Part shown: piece by piece, positions 9,309-16,677 of the stretch
How the letters are laid out: each line of letters begins with the position of its first letter
Numbering within the stretch: the first letter of the stretch is position 1
Source of the DNA: Nocardia neocaledoniensis
GTDB taxonomy: Bacteria; Actinomycetota; Actinomycetes; Mycobacteriales; Mycobacteriaceae
Direction: 5' to 3'
DNA length: 64,000 nucleotides
Assembly: GCF_003182135.1 (NCBI RefSeq)
Contig: NZ_QGTL01000010.1
Coordinates: forward strand, 124,001-188,000
Program-made: the position numbers and the translations under genes
The notes under the pieces: generated by a model
The model's input: only the letters and a program-made list of their open reading frames with translations
Told to the model about the DNA's origin: nothing
Database searches by the model: none

Positions 9309-10106
9309 TCAGAACGCGGGCCAGGGAATCGGGCGCGACGAATTCGGCACGGGCATCACCGGATGCTCGAGCAGCCCTTTGGTGCGTTCGATCAGGGCGG
9401 TGATCTCGGCGTCGGTGATGTGGGGAGCCAGCGAATCCGCCACGGCGCCGGGCAGATTCGCGGCGAACGTCGTGATGTCGGTGACCAGTGATTCGTGCAC
9501 CGGGCGCCCGGCCCACCCCCACAGCACCGTGCGCAGCTTGGGTTCGCTGTGCAGGCAGATGCCGTGGTCGACGCCGTACACGTGCCCGTCGACGCCTTCG
9601 AGCGCGTGTCCGCCCTTGCGGTCGGCGTTGTTGAGCAGCAGATCCAGCACCGCCATCCGTTGCAGGCGTGGATCGTCGGCGTGGACGAGCGAGACCTCCT
9701 CGCCCTTGCCGTCGAGCGCGCGCAACACCTCACAGAAACCGTCGGGCACCGTGCCGGGGCGCACCAGATCGACCAGGTCGAGGCGCGGCCCGGCCTGGGT
9801 GTGGTGGTCGACGGCGGTCACCCAGCGCTGCACCATGCCCGGCCCGAACGGGCCGTCGCGCAGCACCGTCTCCGGGATGACGCCCCAGCCCAGGTGCTCC
9901 GAGATCAGATACGAGGCGACCTCGCGGCCGGCGAGGGTCCCGTCCGGGAAGTCCCACAGCGGCCGTTCCCCGCGCACCGGCTTGTACACCACGCGCAGCG
10001 GAGCGCCGTCGGGTTCGGGCGCGGCGATCTCGCAGACCAGCGTCAGATTGCTGGCGATGCCGACCCGGCCGACGATGTCCAGCTCGCCCTCGGTGAGCAC
10101 CGGCAC
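9309..10106 (-). CDS. SCO1664 family protein
   Basis: 265 aa. The sequence 'VVYKPVRGERPLWDFPDGTL' followed by 'LLNNADRKGGHAL' and 'YGVDHGICLH' matches the SCO1664 family, which has a protein/phosphoinositide-kinase-like fold; the biochemical role is unknown. Genes of this family usually sit beside DUF3090 and the MSMEG_4193-type phosphatase near mshC, as here. The start is taken as GTG at 10106, because GAGGAG precedes it by 7 nt and lies inside the end of the upstream DUF3090 gene. The upstream stop is 4 bp away, so the two are coupled. Confidence 0.8.
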   Translation of the reverse strand: MPVLTEGELDIVGRVGIASNLTLVCEIAAPEPDGAPLRVVYKPVRGERPLWDFPDGTLAGREVASYLISEHLGWGVIPETVLRDGPFGPGMVQRWVTAVDHHTQAGPRLDLVDLVRPGTVPDGFCEVLRALDGKGEEVSLVHADDPRLQRMAVLDLLLNNADRKGGHALEGVDGHVYGVDHGICLHSEPKLRTVLWGWAGRPVHESLVTDITTFAANLPGAVADSLAPHITDAEITALIERTKGLLEHPVMPVPNSSRPIPWPAF

Positions 10107-10110
10107 GCGA

Positions 10111-10698
10111 TCACTCCTCGTCGAGCTCGGCCGCGCCGAAGATCTCGCCGCGCTTGTAGCCGTTGGTGCGCACACACATGTGCCCACGCGAGGAGAGCGG
10201 CTCCCCGCACAGCGGGCACGGTGGCCTGCCCGCGGCGATGACCCGGGCCGAGCGCAACGCGAACTCGCGCGCCTGGATGGGGGTCAGGAACACCCGCACG
10301 GCGTCGGGCCCTTCGTCGGTGTCGTCGAGTACCACCGATTCGTCGACCTCGGTCTCGGTGATCGCCAGCAGTTCCACCACCACGGCGCCCGCGTCGGCGT
10401 CCCAGCCCAGACCCATGGTGCCGACCCGGAATTCGGTGTCGATGGGCGTCACCAGCGGGTCGACATCGCGGACGTCGTCGCCCTGGGGCGGCACATCGGC
10501 GCCGAAGCGGCGCGCGACCTCGTCGAGCAGCAGTCCCATCCGGTCGGCGAGCACCTTCACCTGCTGCTTCTCCAGCAGCACGCTGACCACGCGCGGTTCC
10601 TGCACGGCCTGCAGGTAGAACGAACGATCGCCCGGTTCACCGACGGTCCCGGCGACGAAACGATCGGGGGTGCGGAATACATGGATTGCGCGTGACAC
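10111..10698 (-). CDS. DUF3090 family protein
   Basis: 195 aa, starting 'MSRAIHVFRTPDRF' at a GTG with a strong AGGAGGTG ribosome site. The family is conserved across actinobacteria and has no known function. The C terminus carries a small zinc-ribbon-like Cys pair plus Cys ('CPLCGEPLSSRGHMC'). It is translated just before the SCO1664 gene and follows the histidine-phosphatase gene in the same direction, the standard actinobacterial block around mshC and uppP. Confidence 0.85.
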   Translation of the reverse strand: MSRAIHVFRTPDRFVAGTVGEPGDRSFYLQAVQEPRVVSVLLEKQQVKVLADRMGLLLDEVARRFGADVPPQGDDVRDVDPLVTPIDTEFRVGTMGLGWDADAGAVVVELLAITETEVDESVVLDDTDEGPDAVRVFLTPIQAREFALRSARVIAAGRPPCPLCGEPLSSRGHMCVRTNGYKRGEIFGAAELDEE

Positions 10699-10749
10699 AT
10701 GCACCTCCTGATACGTGACCCTGATCGACACTCACGAACAACATTCCCT

Positions 10750-11460
10750 CTAAGGAGAATCGCGGAGTCCCGCATTCCCATTATCCGCGCCGGGCGCGGT
10801 CGGCACCTCTCCGCCCGGCACCGGTGCGGCGGTGACGGCGAGCGCGGACAGGTCGGCGCCGGTGTCGTTGAACTTCCACACCGACGGTCCCATCGTTCCG
10901 TAGCGGACGACGCTGATCGAGGCTGGTTCCACCGCGATCCGCTGGAAGCTGTCCAGGTGCAGGCCGAGCGCGTCGGCCAGGATCGCCTTGATGACGTCGC
11001 CGTGCGCGCATGCCACCCACAGCACGTCCCGGCCCGCCTGATCGGCCAGCCTGCGCTCGATGTCGCGGATGGCGGCGACGGCGCGCTGCTGGACCTGCGC
11101 CAGGCCCTCGCCACCGGGGAACACCGCGCCGGAGGCGTGCCCCTGCACGACCTTCCAGAGCGGTTCGGTGAGCAGTTCGGCCAGCGGACGGCCGGTCCAC
11201 TCGCCGTAGTCGACCTCGATGAGACGTTCGTCGTGCTCGGGTTCGAGGCCGAGTTTCTCGGCCAGCGGGGCGACGGTGCGCTGGCAGCGCAGCAGCGGCG
11301 AGCTGGCGATGTGCTCGATCGGCAGCGTCGCGAGCCGGTCGGCGACCGCCGCGGCCTGCTCGGTGCCGCGCTCGGTGAGCTCCACACCGGGGGTGCGCCC
11401 GGCCAGGGTGCGACCGACGTTGGACGTGGACACTCCGTGCCGGAGCAGGATCACCGTCAT
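10750..11460 (-). CDS. histidine phosphatase, MSMEG_4193 type
   Basis: 236 aa. The phosphoglycerate-mutase-like signature 'LLRHGVSTSN' (residues 5-14) holds the phospho-accepting His. The second catalytic His is in 'VACAHGDVIKAIL', and the acid region is 'LIEVDYGEWTG'. The substrate is unknown. The C-terminal 35 residues are low-complexity. It lies between DUF3090 and uppP, the same neighbours as Rv2135c in M. tuberculosis. Confidence 0.85.
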   Translation of the reverse strand: MTVILLRHGVSTSNVGRTLAGRTPGVELTERGTEQAAAVADRLATLPIEHIASSPLLRCQRTVAPLAEKLGLEPEHDERLIEVDYGEWTGRPLAELLTEPLWKVVQGHASGAVFPGGEGLAQVQQRAVAAIRDIERRLADQAGRDVLWVACAHGDVIKAILADALGLHLDSFQRIAVEPASISVVRYGTMGPSVWKFNDTGADLSALAVTAAPVPGGEVPTAPGADNGNAGLRDSP

Positions 11461-11491
11461 GGGACCAGCCTAACCATCGCCTGCCGTCCGC

Positions 11492-12433
11492 TCAGGTCGC
11501 CGAGATGACACCGGCGGCGAGCAAACCCATCACGACCAGGCCGACGATGATGCGGTAACCCACGAACCAGTAGAACGAGTGCTTGGCGACGAACTTCAGC
11601 AACCAGGCGACCGAGGCGTAGCCGACGACGAAGGCCAGCACGGTCGCGACCAGCAACTGCGGGCCGCTGGCGTTGAGTCCTTCACCGGCCGGTTCGAAGG
11701 CGTCGGGCAGGCTGAACAGCCCGGACGCGGTCACGGCCGGAATGGCCAGCAGGAAGGAGAACCGCACCGCCGCTTCACGCTCGAGTCCCAGGAACAGGCC
11801 CGCGGTGGAGGTCGCGCCGGAGCGGGACACGCCCGGGACCAGGGCGAGGCACTGCGCGAAGCCCATGATCAGGCCGTCGCGGGTGGTGAGCTGCTCGATC
11901 GAGCGCTCCTTCTTGCCGAAGTGCTCACCGGCGGCGATCACCAGCGCGAAGGCGATCAGCATGAACGAGACCAGCCACAGGTTGCGGGCGCCGGTGCGGA
12001 TCTCGTCCTTGAACAGGAAGCCGAGCACGCCGATGGGGATGGTGGCGATGATCACGTACCAGCCGATGCGGTAGTCCAGTTCGCGCTGGGTGTCGCGTTC
12101 GTGGGCCTCGCGGGCGCTGCGATCCATCACCGGCAGTTTCGTGGTGACGCGGTCACCGACGGCGACCGACTGCTGCGAGCGCTCCCGCCAGCGCATGGCC
12201 AGGGTGGTGAACCAGGCGATGACGATGCGCTGGATGTCCTTGGCGAAGTACACCAGCACCGCGGCCTCGGTGCCGAGCTGGGTGACGGCGGTGAACGACG
12301 CGCCCGCGTCGCTGCCGAAGAACACCTCCGACACGATGCGCAGATGTCCGGAGGAGGAGATCGGCAGGAACTCGGTGAGTCCCTGTACGAGCCCGAGCAG
12401 CAATGCCTGGAACCAGGTCATCGACTCGCCCAC
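11492..12433 (-). CDS. uppP: undecaprenyl-diphosphatase
   Basis: 313 aa. UppP (BacA family) dephosphorylates undecaprenyl diphosphate on the outer face of the membrane to recycle the lipid carrier for peptidoglycan and arabinogalactan. Both signature motifs are present: '[16 protein letters not shown]' near the N terminus and '[18 protein letters not shown]' in the second half, with about eight membrane segments. The GTG at 12433 is preferred because GGAGG lies 7 nt upstream; the ATG at 12421 (MTWFQALL) is a credible alternative. An insertion of about 45 residues near 95-140 ('[17 protein letters not shown]...') is charged and probably cytoplasmic. Confidence 0.93.
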   Translation of the reverse strand: MGESMTWFQALLLGLVQGLTEFLPISSSGHLRIVSEVFFGSDAGASFTAVTQLGTEAAVLVYFAKDIQRIVIAWFTTLAMRWRERSQQSVAVGDRVTTKLPVMDRSAREAHERDTQRELDYRIGWYVIIATIPIGVLGFLFKDEIRTGARNLWLVSFMLIAFALVIAAGEHFGKKERSIEQLTTRDGLIMGFAQCLALVPGVSRSGATSTAGLFLGLEREAAVRFSFLLAIPAVTASGLFSLPDAFEPAGEGLNASGPQLLVATVLAFVVGYASVAWLLKFVAKHSFYWFVGYRIIVGLVVMGLLAAGVISAT

Positions 12434-12593
12434 CAACTGTCCTCCTGCTGCTTCGTGCCCGAAAGACGTCGTCCTCCTGGGCTTTTGCCACGTCGGTCCG
12501 CCCCGAGGGCACGACCTCGCAGCGACCCTACCCGTCCACCGCACCTTCGCGCCGTCGGCGGGTCGTCGGCGGAGAACCCGCCGGTGCGCCCAT

Positions 12594-12599
12594 TAGGCT
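12594..12599 (+). promoter_or_regulatory. -10 element, leaderless promoter
   Basis: TAGGCT followed by 7 nt and a GTG (12607). This is the spacing seen before other leaderless starts in this window. Transcription would begin at the GTG of a tiny ORF ahead of the aldo/keto-reductase homologue. Confidence 0.4.
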
Positions 12600-12606
12600 G
12601 GGCGCC

Positions 12607-12630
12607 GTGACGAAAACACGGGCGCGGTGA
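12607..12630 (+). CDS. possible 7-aa leader peptide
   Basis: GTG followed by six sense codons and TGA (peptide MTKTRAR). It begins 7 nt after a TAGGCT hexamer, and its stop overlaps the ATG of the next gene by one base (TGATG). The arrangement suggests a leaderless mini-ORF that couples translation to the downstream gene, which has no ribosome site of its own. No conservation evidence is available. Confidence 0.25.
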   Translation: MTKTRAR

Positions 12631-13607
12631 TGGAACAGCGAACGGTGGGGCGCAGCGGCCTGCGGGTGTCGCGCATCGGCTTGGCCACCCACACCTGGGG
12701 GACACATACCGACGCCGACGAGGCCGCGGTGCAGTTGGCGGCGTTCACCGAGGCCGGTGGCACGCTCGTCGACCTCTCCCCCGTCTACGGCGACGGCAAG
12801 GCGCAGCGGATCATGGCCGACCTGCTCGGCGATCTGGTCTCGCGCGACGAGCTGGTGCTCAGCGGCAGTGCCGGGGTGGTCTGGCACGGTCCCGGCGCCG
12901 GCGTCGGCGACACGGTCCCCGCGCCCGCGGCGACCGGCCCGGTCGTGGACGCGTCGCGGCGCACCCTGCTGGCCCAGCTCGACCAGACGCTGCGCGAACT
13001 GGGCACCGATCATCTCGACATCTGGAGCATCGCGGCCTGGGACCCCTACACCCCGCTCGACGAGGTGGCGGCGACCCTGGACACCGCGATCCGCTCCGGT
13101 CGCACCAGGTACGCGGGCGTGCGCGGATTCTCGGCGTGGCAGCTGGCCAGTCTCGCGGCGATCGCGCCGGTGACGGCGGCGCAGACGCCGTACTCGCTGC
13201 TGGCGGGTGGCACCGAAGCCGAGGTGATCCCGGCCGCGCGGCATCACGGGGTCGGGGTGATCGCGTCGGCGCCGCTGGCGGGCGGCATCCTCACCGGCAA
13301 ATACCGCGACGGCGTGCCCGCCGACTCCCGGGGCGCCGACGAGGCGACGGCCGCGGAGATCCGCCGCAGGCTCGACGACGATCGGGCGGTGCGGGTGGTC
13401 GACGCCCTGGTCACCGCGGCAGACGGGCTCGGCACCTCGCCGCTGGCGGTGGCGCTGGCCTGGATCCGGGACCGGCCCGGTATCGCGAGCATGATCGTGG
13501 GCGCGCGCGACATCGGTCAGCTCACCGGCGTGCTCGCCGCGGAGACCCTCGAGTTGCCGCGCGCGATCGCGGCGGCCCTGGACGACGTGAGCGCCCGTTC
13601 CGAATGA
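12630..13607 (+). CDS. aldo/keto reductase homologue with a degenerate active site
   Basis: 325 aa, TIM-barrel AKR family. The N-terminal 'RTVGRSGLRVSRIGLATHTW' and the C-terminal NADP-binding 'PGIASMIVGARDIGQLTG' are typical. Of the catalytic tetrad, Asp48 and Tyr53 are present ('VDLSPVYGDG'). The Lys position reads Ser80 ('LVLSGSAG'), and the His position reads Ala135 ('LDIWSIAAWDP'). Normal reductase chemistry is therefore doubtful. The start is the ATG at 12630, directly after a GTG in the same frame. The gene is divergent from uppP. Confidence 0.85.
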   Translation: MEQRTVGRSGLRVSRIGLATHTWGTHTDADEAAVQLAAFTEAGGTLVDLSPVYGDGKAQRIMADLLGDLVSRDELVLSGSAGVVWHGPGAGVGDTVPAPAATGPVVDASRRTLLAQLDQTLRELGTDHLDIWSIAAWDPYTPLDEVAATLDTAIRSGRTRYAGVRGFSAWQLASLAAIAPVTAAQTPYSLLAGGTEAEVIPAARHHGVGVIASAPLAGGILTGKYRDGVPADSRGADEATAAEIRRRLDDDRAVRVVDALVTAADGLGTSPLAVALAWIRDRPGIASMIVGARDIGQLTGVLAAETLELPRAIAAALDDVSARSE

Positions 13608-13624
13608 TGGCTAGCCTTACCTGC
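13606..13624 (+). promoter_or_regulatory. candidate IdeR/DtxR iron box overlapping the -10 element
   Basis: GATGGCTAGCCTTACCTGC matches about 13 of 19 positions of the DtxR/IdeR consensus (TTAGGYTAGSCTAACCTAA). It overlaps TAGCCT (13612-13617), a -10-like hexamer 7 nt before the ATG at 13625. Binding of iron-loaded IdeR here would block transcription of the transporter operon. Confidence 0.5.
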
Positions 13625-14638
13625 ATGAGACTGCGCGGTGTGCTGACGACGGTGATCGCGGCGACGGTGCTCCTCGGCACCGTCGCGTGCACGACGAGCA
13701 ACCCTGCATCGACTGCCGGTTCGGGTGGCCCGGCGACCGCACAGCTGGCCGACCTGGACCCCGTCCCGATCGGCCCGCCGCCCACTCCCCGCCTGCCCGC
13801 CACCGCGAAGTCGTTCGACGGCACCGACGTCACCGTCACCGACGCGTCCCGCATCATCGCCGTGGACCGCTACGGCACCCTCGCTCAGACCGTCTACGCC
13901 CTCGGGCTCGGCGCGAACCTGGTCGGCCGCAGCACCTCCGCCTCGTTCCCCGCCGTGGCCGATGTGCCGAACGTCGCGGGCGGCAACGGCGCGCTGAGCG
14001 TCGAGGCGGTGCTGGCGCTGCGGCCGTCGGTGTTCCTCACCGACACCACCAGCGCCGCCCCCGCGGTGCGCGACCAACTGCGCGCCGCGGGCGTCAACGT
14101 CGTCTACTTCGATCCGGACCGCACCATGGACGGTGTCGTGCCGCAGATCGAAGCGGTCGCCGACGCGCTCGGTGTGCCCGACGCGGGCAAGCAACTCGGG
14201 CAGCGCACCCGCGACGAGATCGCCGCCGCCACCGCGCGCGTCCCGAAACAGGACCCCGCGCCCAAGATCGCCTTCCTGTACCTGCGCAGCACCGCGATCA
14301 CCATGATCGCGGGTCCGGGATCGGGCGCCGATTCGCTGATCACCGCGATCGGCGGCGTCGACGCGGGCACCGCGGCCGGCATGAGCGAACCGTTCACCGC
14401 CATCACCAGCGAGGCCATGATCGCGGCTGCCCCGGACGTGGTGCTGGTGATGTCCGACGGTTTGAAGTCGGTCGGCGGCGTCGACGGCCTGGTGAAGATC
14501 CCCGGCATCGCCCAGACACCGGCCGGGCGCGGCAAGCGGGTCGTCGACATGGCCGACGCGGTGCTGCTGAGCTTCGGCCCCAACACCGGACGCGTCATCT
14601 CGGCACTGTCGGAGGCCGTCTACGGCAAGCCCGCATGA
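13625..14638 (+). CDS. hmuT: hemin-type ABC transporter substrate-binding lipoprotein
   Basis: 337 aa. The signal sequence ends in a lipobox ('LLGTVACTTS', Cys about residue 21), so the protein is an anchored lipoprotein. The mature part is a class III periplasmic-binding (BtuF/HmuT) fold: 'SRIIAVDRYGTLAQTVYALG', 'LSVEAVLALRPSVFLTD', 'GSGADSLITAIGGVDAG' and 'IPGIAQTPAGRGKRVVDM' are typical of actinobacterial hemin-binding proteins. The His and Tyr ligands described for C. diphtheriae HmuT are not obvious at the expected places, so another iron or heme compound is possible. The ATG at 13625 is chosen because of the promoter and iron box; an in-frame ATG at 13607 would lie within that box. Confidence 0.8.
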   Translation: MRLRGVLTTVIAATVLLGTVACTTSNPASTAGSGGPATAQLADLDPVPIGPPPTPRLPATAKSFDGTDVTVTDASRIIAVDRYGTLAQTVYALGLGANLVGRSTSASFPAVADVPNVAGGNGALSVEAVLALRPSVFLTDTTSAAPAVRDQLRAAGVNVVYFDPDRTMDGVVPQIEAVADALGVPDAGKQLGQRTRDEIAAATARVPKQDPAPKIAFLYLRSTAITMIAGPGSGADSLITAIGGVDAGTAAGMSEPFTAITSEAMIAAAPDVVLVMSDGLKSVGGVDGLVKIPGIAQTPAGRGKRVVDMADAVLLSFGPNTGRVISALSEAVYGKPA

Positions 14639-15756
14639 GCGAGACACCGGATCTGACGAAGCCCTCGACCGCGCCGCGCATCGACGACGCGACGCCCGAT
14701 CCGCTGCCGTCGCCGCGGCACCGCTGGACCCGGGTCGGCGTGGTCTCCGCTGTCGCCGTGCTCGCCCTGGTTGCGCTGGCTGTGGTGTCGGCCGTGCTCG
14801 GGCAGGTGCCGACCACGGCCGCCGAGGTACTCGGCAGCCTCGCGCACCGGATCGGCCTGGATCTCGGTCCCATGCCGGCCCATCCCGCCGGCGAGGTGAC
14901 GCTGTGGGAGGTGCGTTTCCCGCGCGTTCTGCTGGCGATCCTCGTCGGTGCGGCACTGGCGACAGCGGGTGCGTTGCTGCAGGGCGTGTTCGCCAATCCG
15001 CTGGCCGAGCCCGGTGTGATCGGGGTGTCGGCGGGTGCCGCGGTCGGCGCGGGCACCGTCATCGTGATCGGCGGCGCCTTCGTGGCGTCGTGGTCGGTGG
15101 CCGCGGCCGCGTTCGCCGCCGGACTGATCACCACCGCGCTGGTCTATCTGCTGTCGCGCTCGGGCGGCCGCACCGAGGTCGTCACCCTGATCCTGACCGG
15201 GGTGGCGATCAACGCGTTCGCGGGCGGCCTGATCGCGCTGCTGTTGTTCGTCGCCACGCCGGCCGCACGCGATCAGATCGTGTTCTGGCAGCTCGGCAGT
15301 CTCAACGGGGCGACCTGGTCGGCGGTCGGGGTGGTCGCGACGCTGGCCGCGATCGGTGTCGCCGCCGCGGTCGTCATCGCCGGCCGTCTCGATCTGCTGG
15401 CGCTCGGTGATTCCGCGGCCCGCCACCTCGGCGTCGACGTGGAACGGCTGCGCAGGCAGGTGATCGTGATCGTCGCGGTGCTGACCGCGGCGGGCGTGGC
15501 CTTCAGCGGCATCATCCTGTTCGTCGGCCTGATCGTGCCGCACGTGGTGCGCATGCTCGTCGGCCCGGGCCATCGGGTGCTGGTGCCGCTGAGCGCCGTC
15601 CTCGGGTCGGTGGTACTGCTCGGCGCCGACGTGCTGGCACGCACCCTCGTGCACAACGCCGACCTGCCCCTGGGCATGCTGACCTCGCTCATCGGCGGCC
15701 CGTTCTTCTTCTGGCTGCTGCGCCGCACGAGGGCCAAGGCGGGAGGCTGGGGATGA
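14635..15756 (+). CDS. hmuU: FecCD-family ABC transporter permease (hemin type)
   Basis: 373 aa with about ten hydrophobic segments. FecCD landmarks are 'ALLQGVFANPLAEPGVIGVS', 'FWQLGSLNGATW', 'FVGLIVPHVVRMLVG' and 'PLGMLTSLIGGPFFFWLL'. The first 40 residues are a Pro-rich cytoplasmic extension. It forms the membrane channel for the preceding binding protein. ATGA overlaps on both sides (with the lipoprotein gene and the ATPase gene) show a single coupled operon. Confidence 0.88.
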   Translation: MSETPDLTKPSTAPRIDDATPDPLPSPRHRWTRVGVVSAVAVLALVALAVVSAVLGQVPTTAAEVLGSLAHRIGLDLGPMPAHPAGEVTLWEVRFPRVLLAILVGAALATAGALLQGVFANPLAEPGVIGVSAGAAVGAGTVIVIGGAFVASWSVAAAAFAAGLITTALVYLLSRSGGRTEVVTLILTGVAINAFAGGLIALLLFVATPAARDQIVFWQLGSLNGATWSAVGVVATLAAIGVAAAVVIAGRLDLLALGDSAARHLGVDVERLRRQVIVIVAVLTAAGVAFSGIILFVGLIVPHVVRMLVGPGHRVLVPLSAVLGSVVLLGADVLARTLVHNADLPLGMLTSLIGGPFFFWLLRRTRAKAGGWG

Positions 15757-16637
15757 CCGACCTGCGCGAAACCGCGCCCACCGGCAGGTGGTCGCTGCGC
15801 GGCCTGTTCGCCAGGCCCGCCGACCTGCCCGCCCGTCCCGCACGCGGCGCCGTCACCCTGCGCGCACGCGAGCTCACCATCGAGCGAGGGCACCGCACGG
15901 TGCTGGAGAAGGTCGACTTCGAGGTGGCGGCGGGCGAGATCGTCGCCCTGGTCGGACCCAACGGCGCGGGCAAATCGAGTCTGCTCGCGGCCCTGGCCGG
16001 CGAACTCACCCCGAGCAGCGGCACGGTGGAACTCGAGGGCCACGCCCTCACCCACTGGACCCACGGCGAGATGGCGCGCAGACGCGCCGTGCTTCCGCAG
16101 GCGCACGCGGTCGGATTCCCGTTCACCGCACGGGAAGTCGTCGCGATGGGCCGCGCACCGTGGCTGCGCACCCCCGCCGCCGACCGCGACGAGGAGCTCA
16201 TCGCCGCCTCGCTCGCCGCGACCGACGTCGGCCACCTCGCGGGCCGAGTGTTCCCGTCGCTGTCGGGTGGCGAGCGCGCCCGGGTGGCCCTGGCCAGGGT
16301 TCTGGCCCAGGACACCGCCACCCTGCTCCTGGACGAGCCGACCGCGGCCCTGGATCTGGGCCACCAGGAAGCCGTCCTGCGCCTGGCCGCCGCCCGCGCC
16401 GCCGAGGGTGCCGCAGTCGTGGTCGTCGTCCACGACCTCGGCGTCGCGGCCGCCTACGCCGACCGCGTCACGGTCCTCGCCGACGGCCGTGTCGCCGCCG
16501 ACGGTCCGCCGCGCGAGGTTCTCACCCGCGACCTGCTCACCGATATCTACCGCCACCCGGTCGACGTCTTCGACCACCCGGCCACCGGCGCCCAACTCGT
16601 CCTGCCCGAACGCGGCCCGGTCGACCGCGCACGGTGA
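15753..16637 (+). CDS. hmuV: hemin-type ABC transporter ATPase
   Basis: 294 aa. Walker A is 'GPNGAGKSS', the Q-loop is 'AVLPQAHAV', the signature is LSGGE, Walker B is 'TLLLDEP', and the switch His is in 'VVVHDLG'. The sequence around 'LPQAHAVGFPFTAREVVAMG' is characteristic of heme/siderophore importers. About 35 residues precede the usual start of the domain. Start and upstream stop overlap (ATGA). It is the last gene of the iron-box operon. Confidence 0.9.
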   Translation: MTDLRETAPTGRWSLRGLFARPADLPARPARGAVTLRARELTIERGHRTVLEKVDFEVAAGEIVALVGPNGAGKSSLLAALAGELTPSSGTVELEGHALTHWTHGEMARRRAVLPQAHAVGFPFTAREVVAMGRAPWLRTPAADRDEELIAASLAATDVGHLAGRVFPSLSGGERARVALARVLAQDTATLLLDEPTAALDLGHQEAVLRLAAARAAEGAAVVVVVHDLGVAAAYADRVTVLADGRVAADGPPREVLTRDLLTDIYRHPVDVFDHPATGAQLVLPERGPVDRAR

Positions 16638-16647
16638 GCACGGGCCA

Positions 16648-16673
16648 GCCGCCCACGACCTCGCGCGGGCGGC
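16648..16673. terminator. hairpin between convergent genes
   Basis: A 7-bp GC-only inverted repeat (16648-16654 with 16667-16673) with a 12-nt loop lies between the hmuV stop and the MMPL stop. It could serve both strands. Confidence 0.35.
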
Positions 16674-16677
16674 GTGG

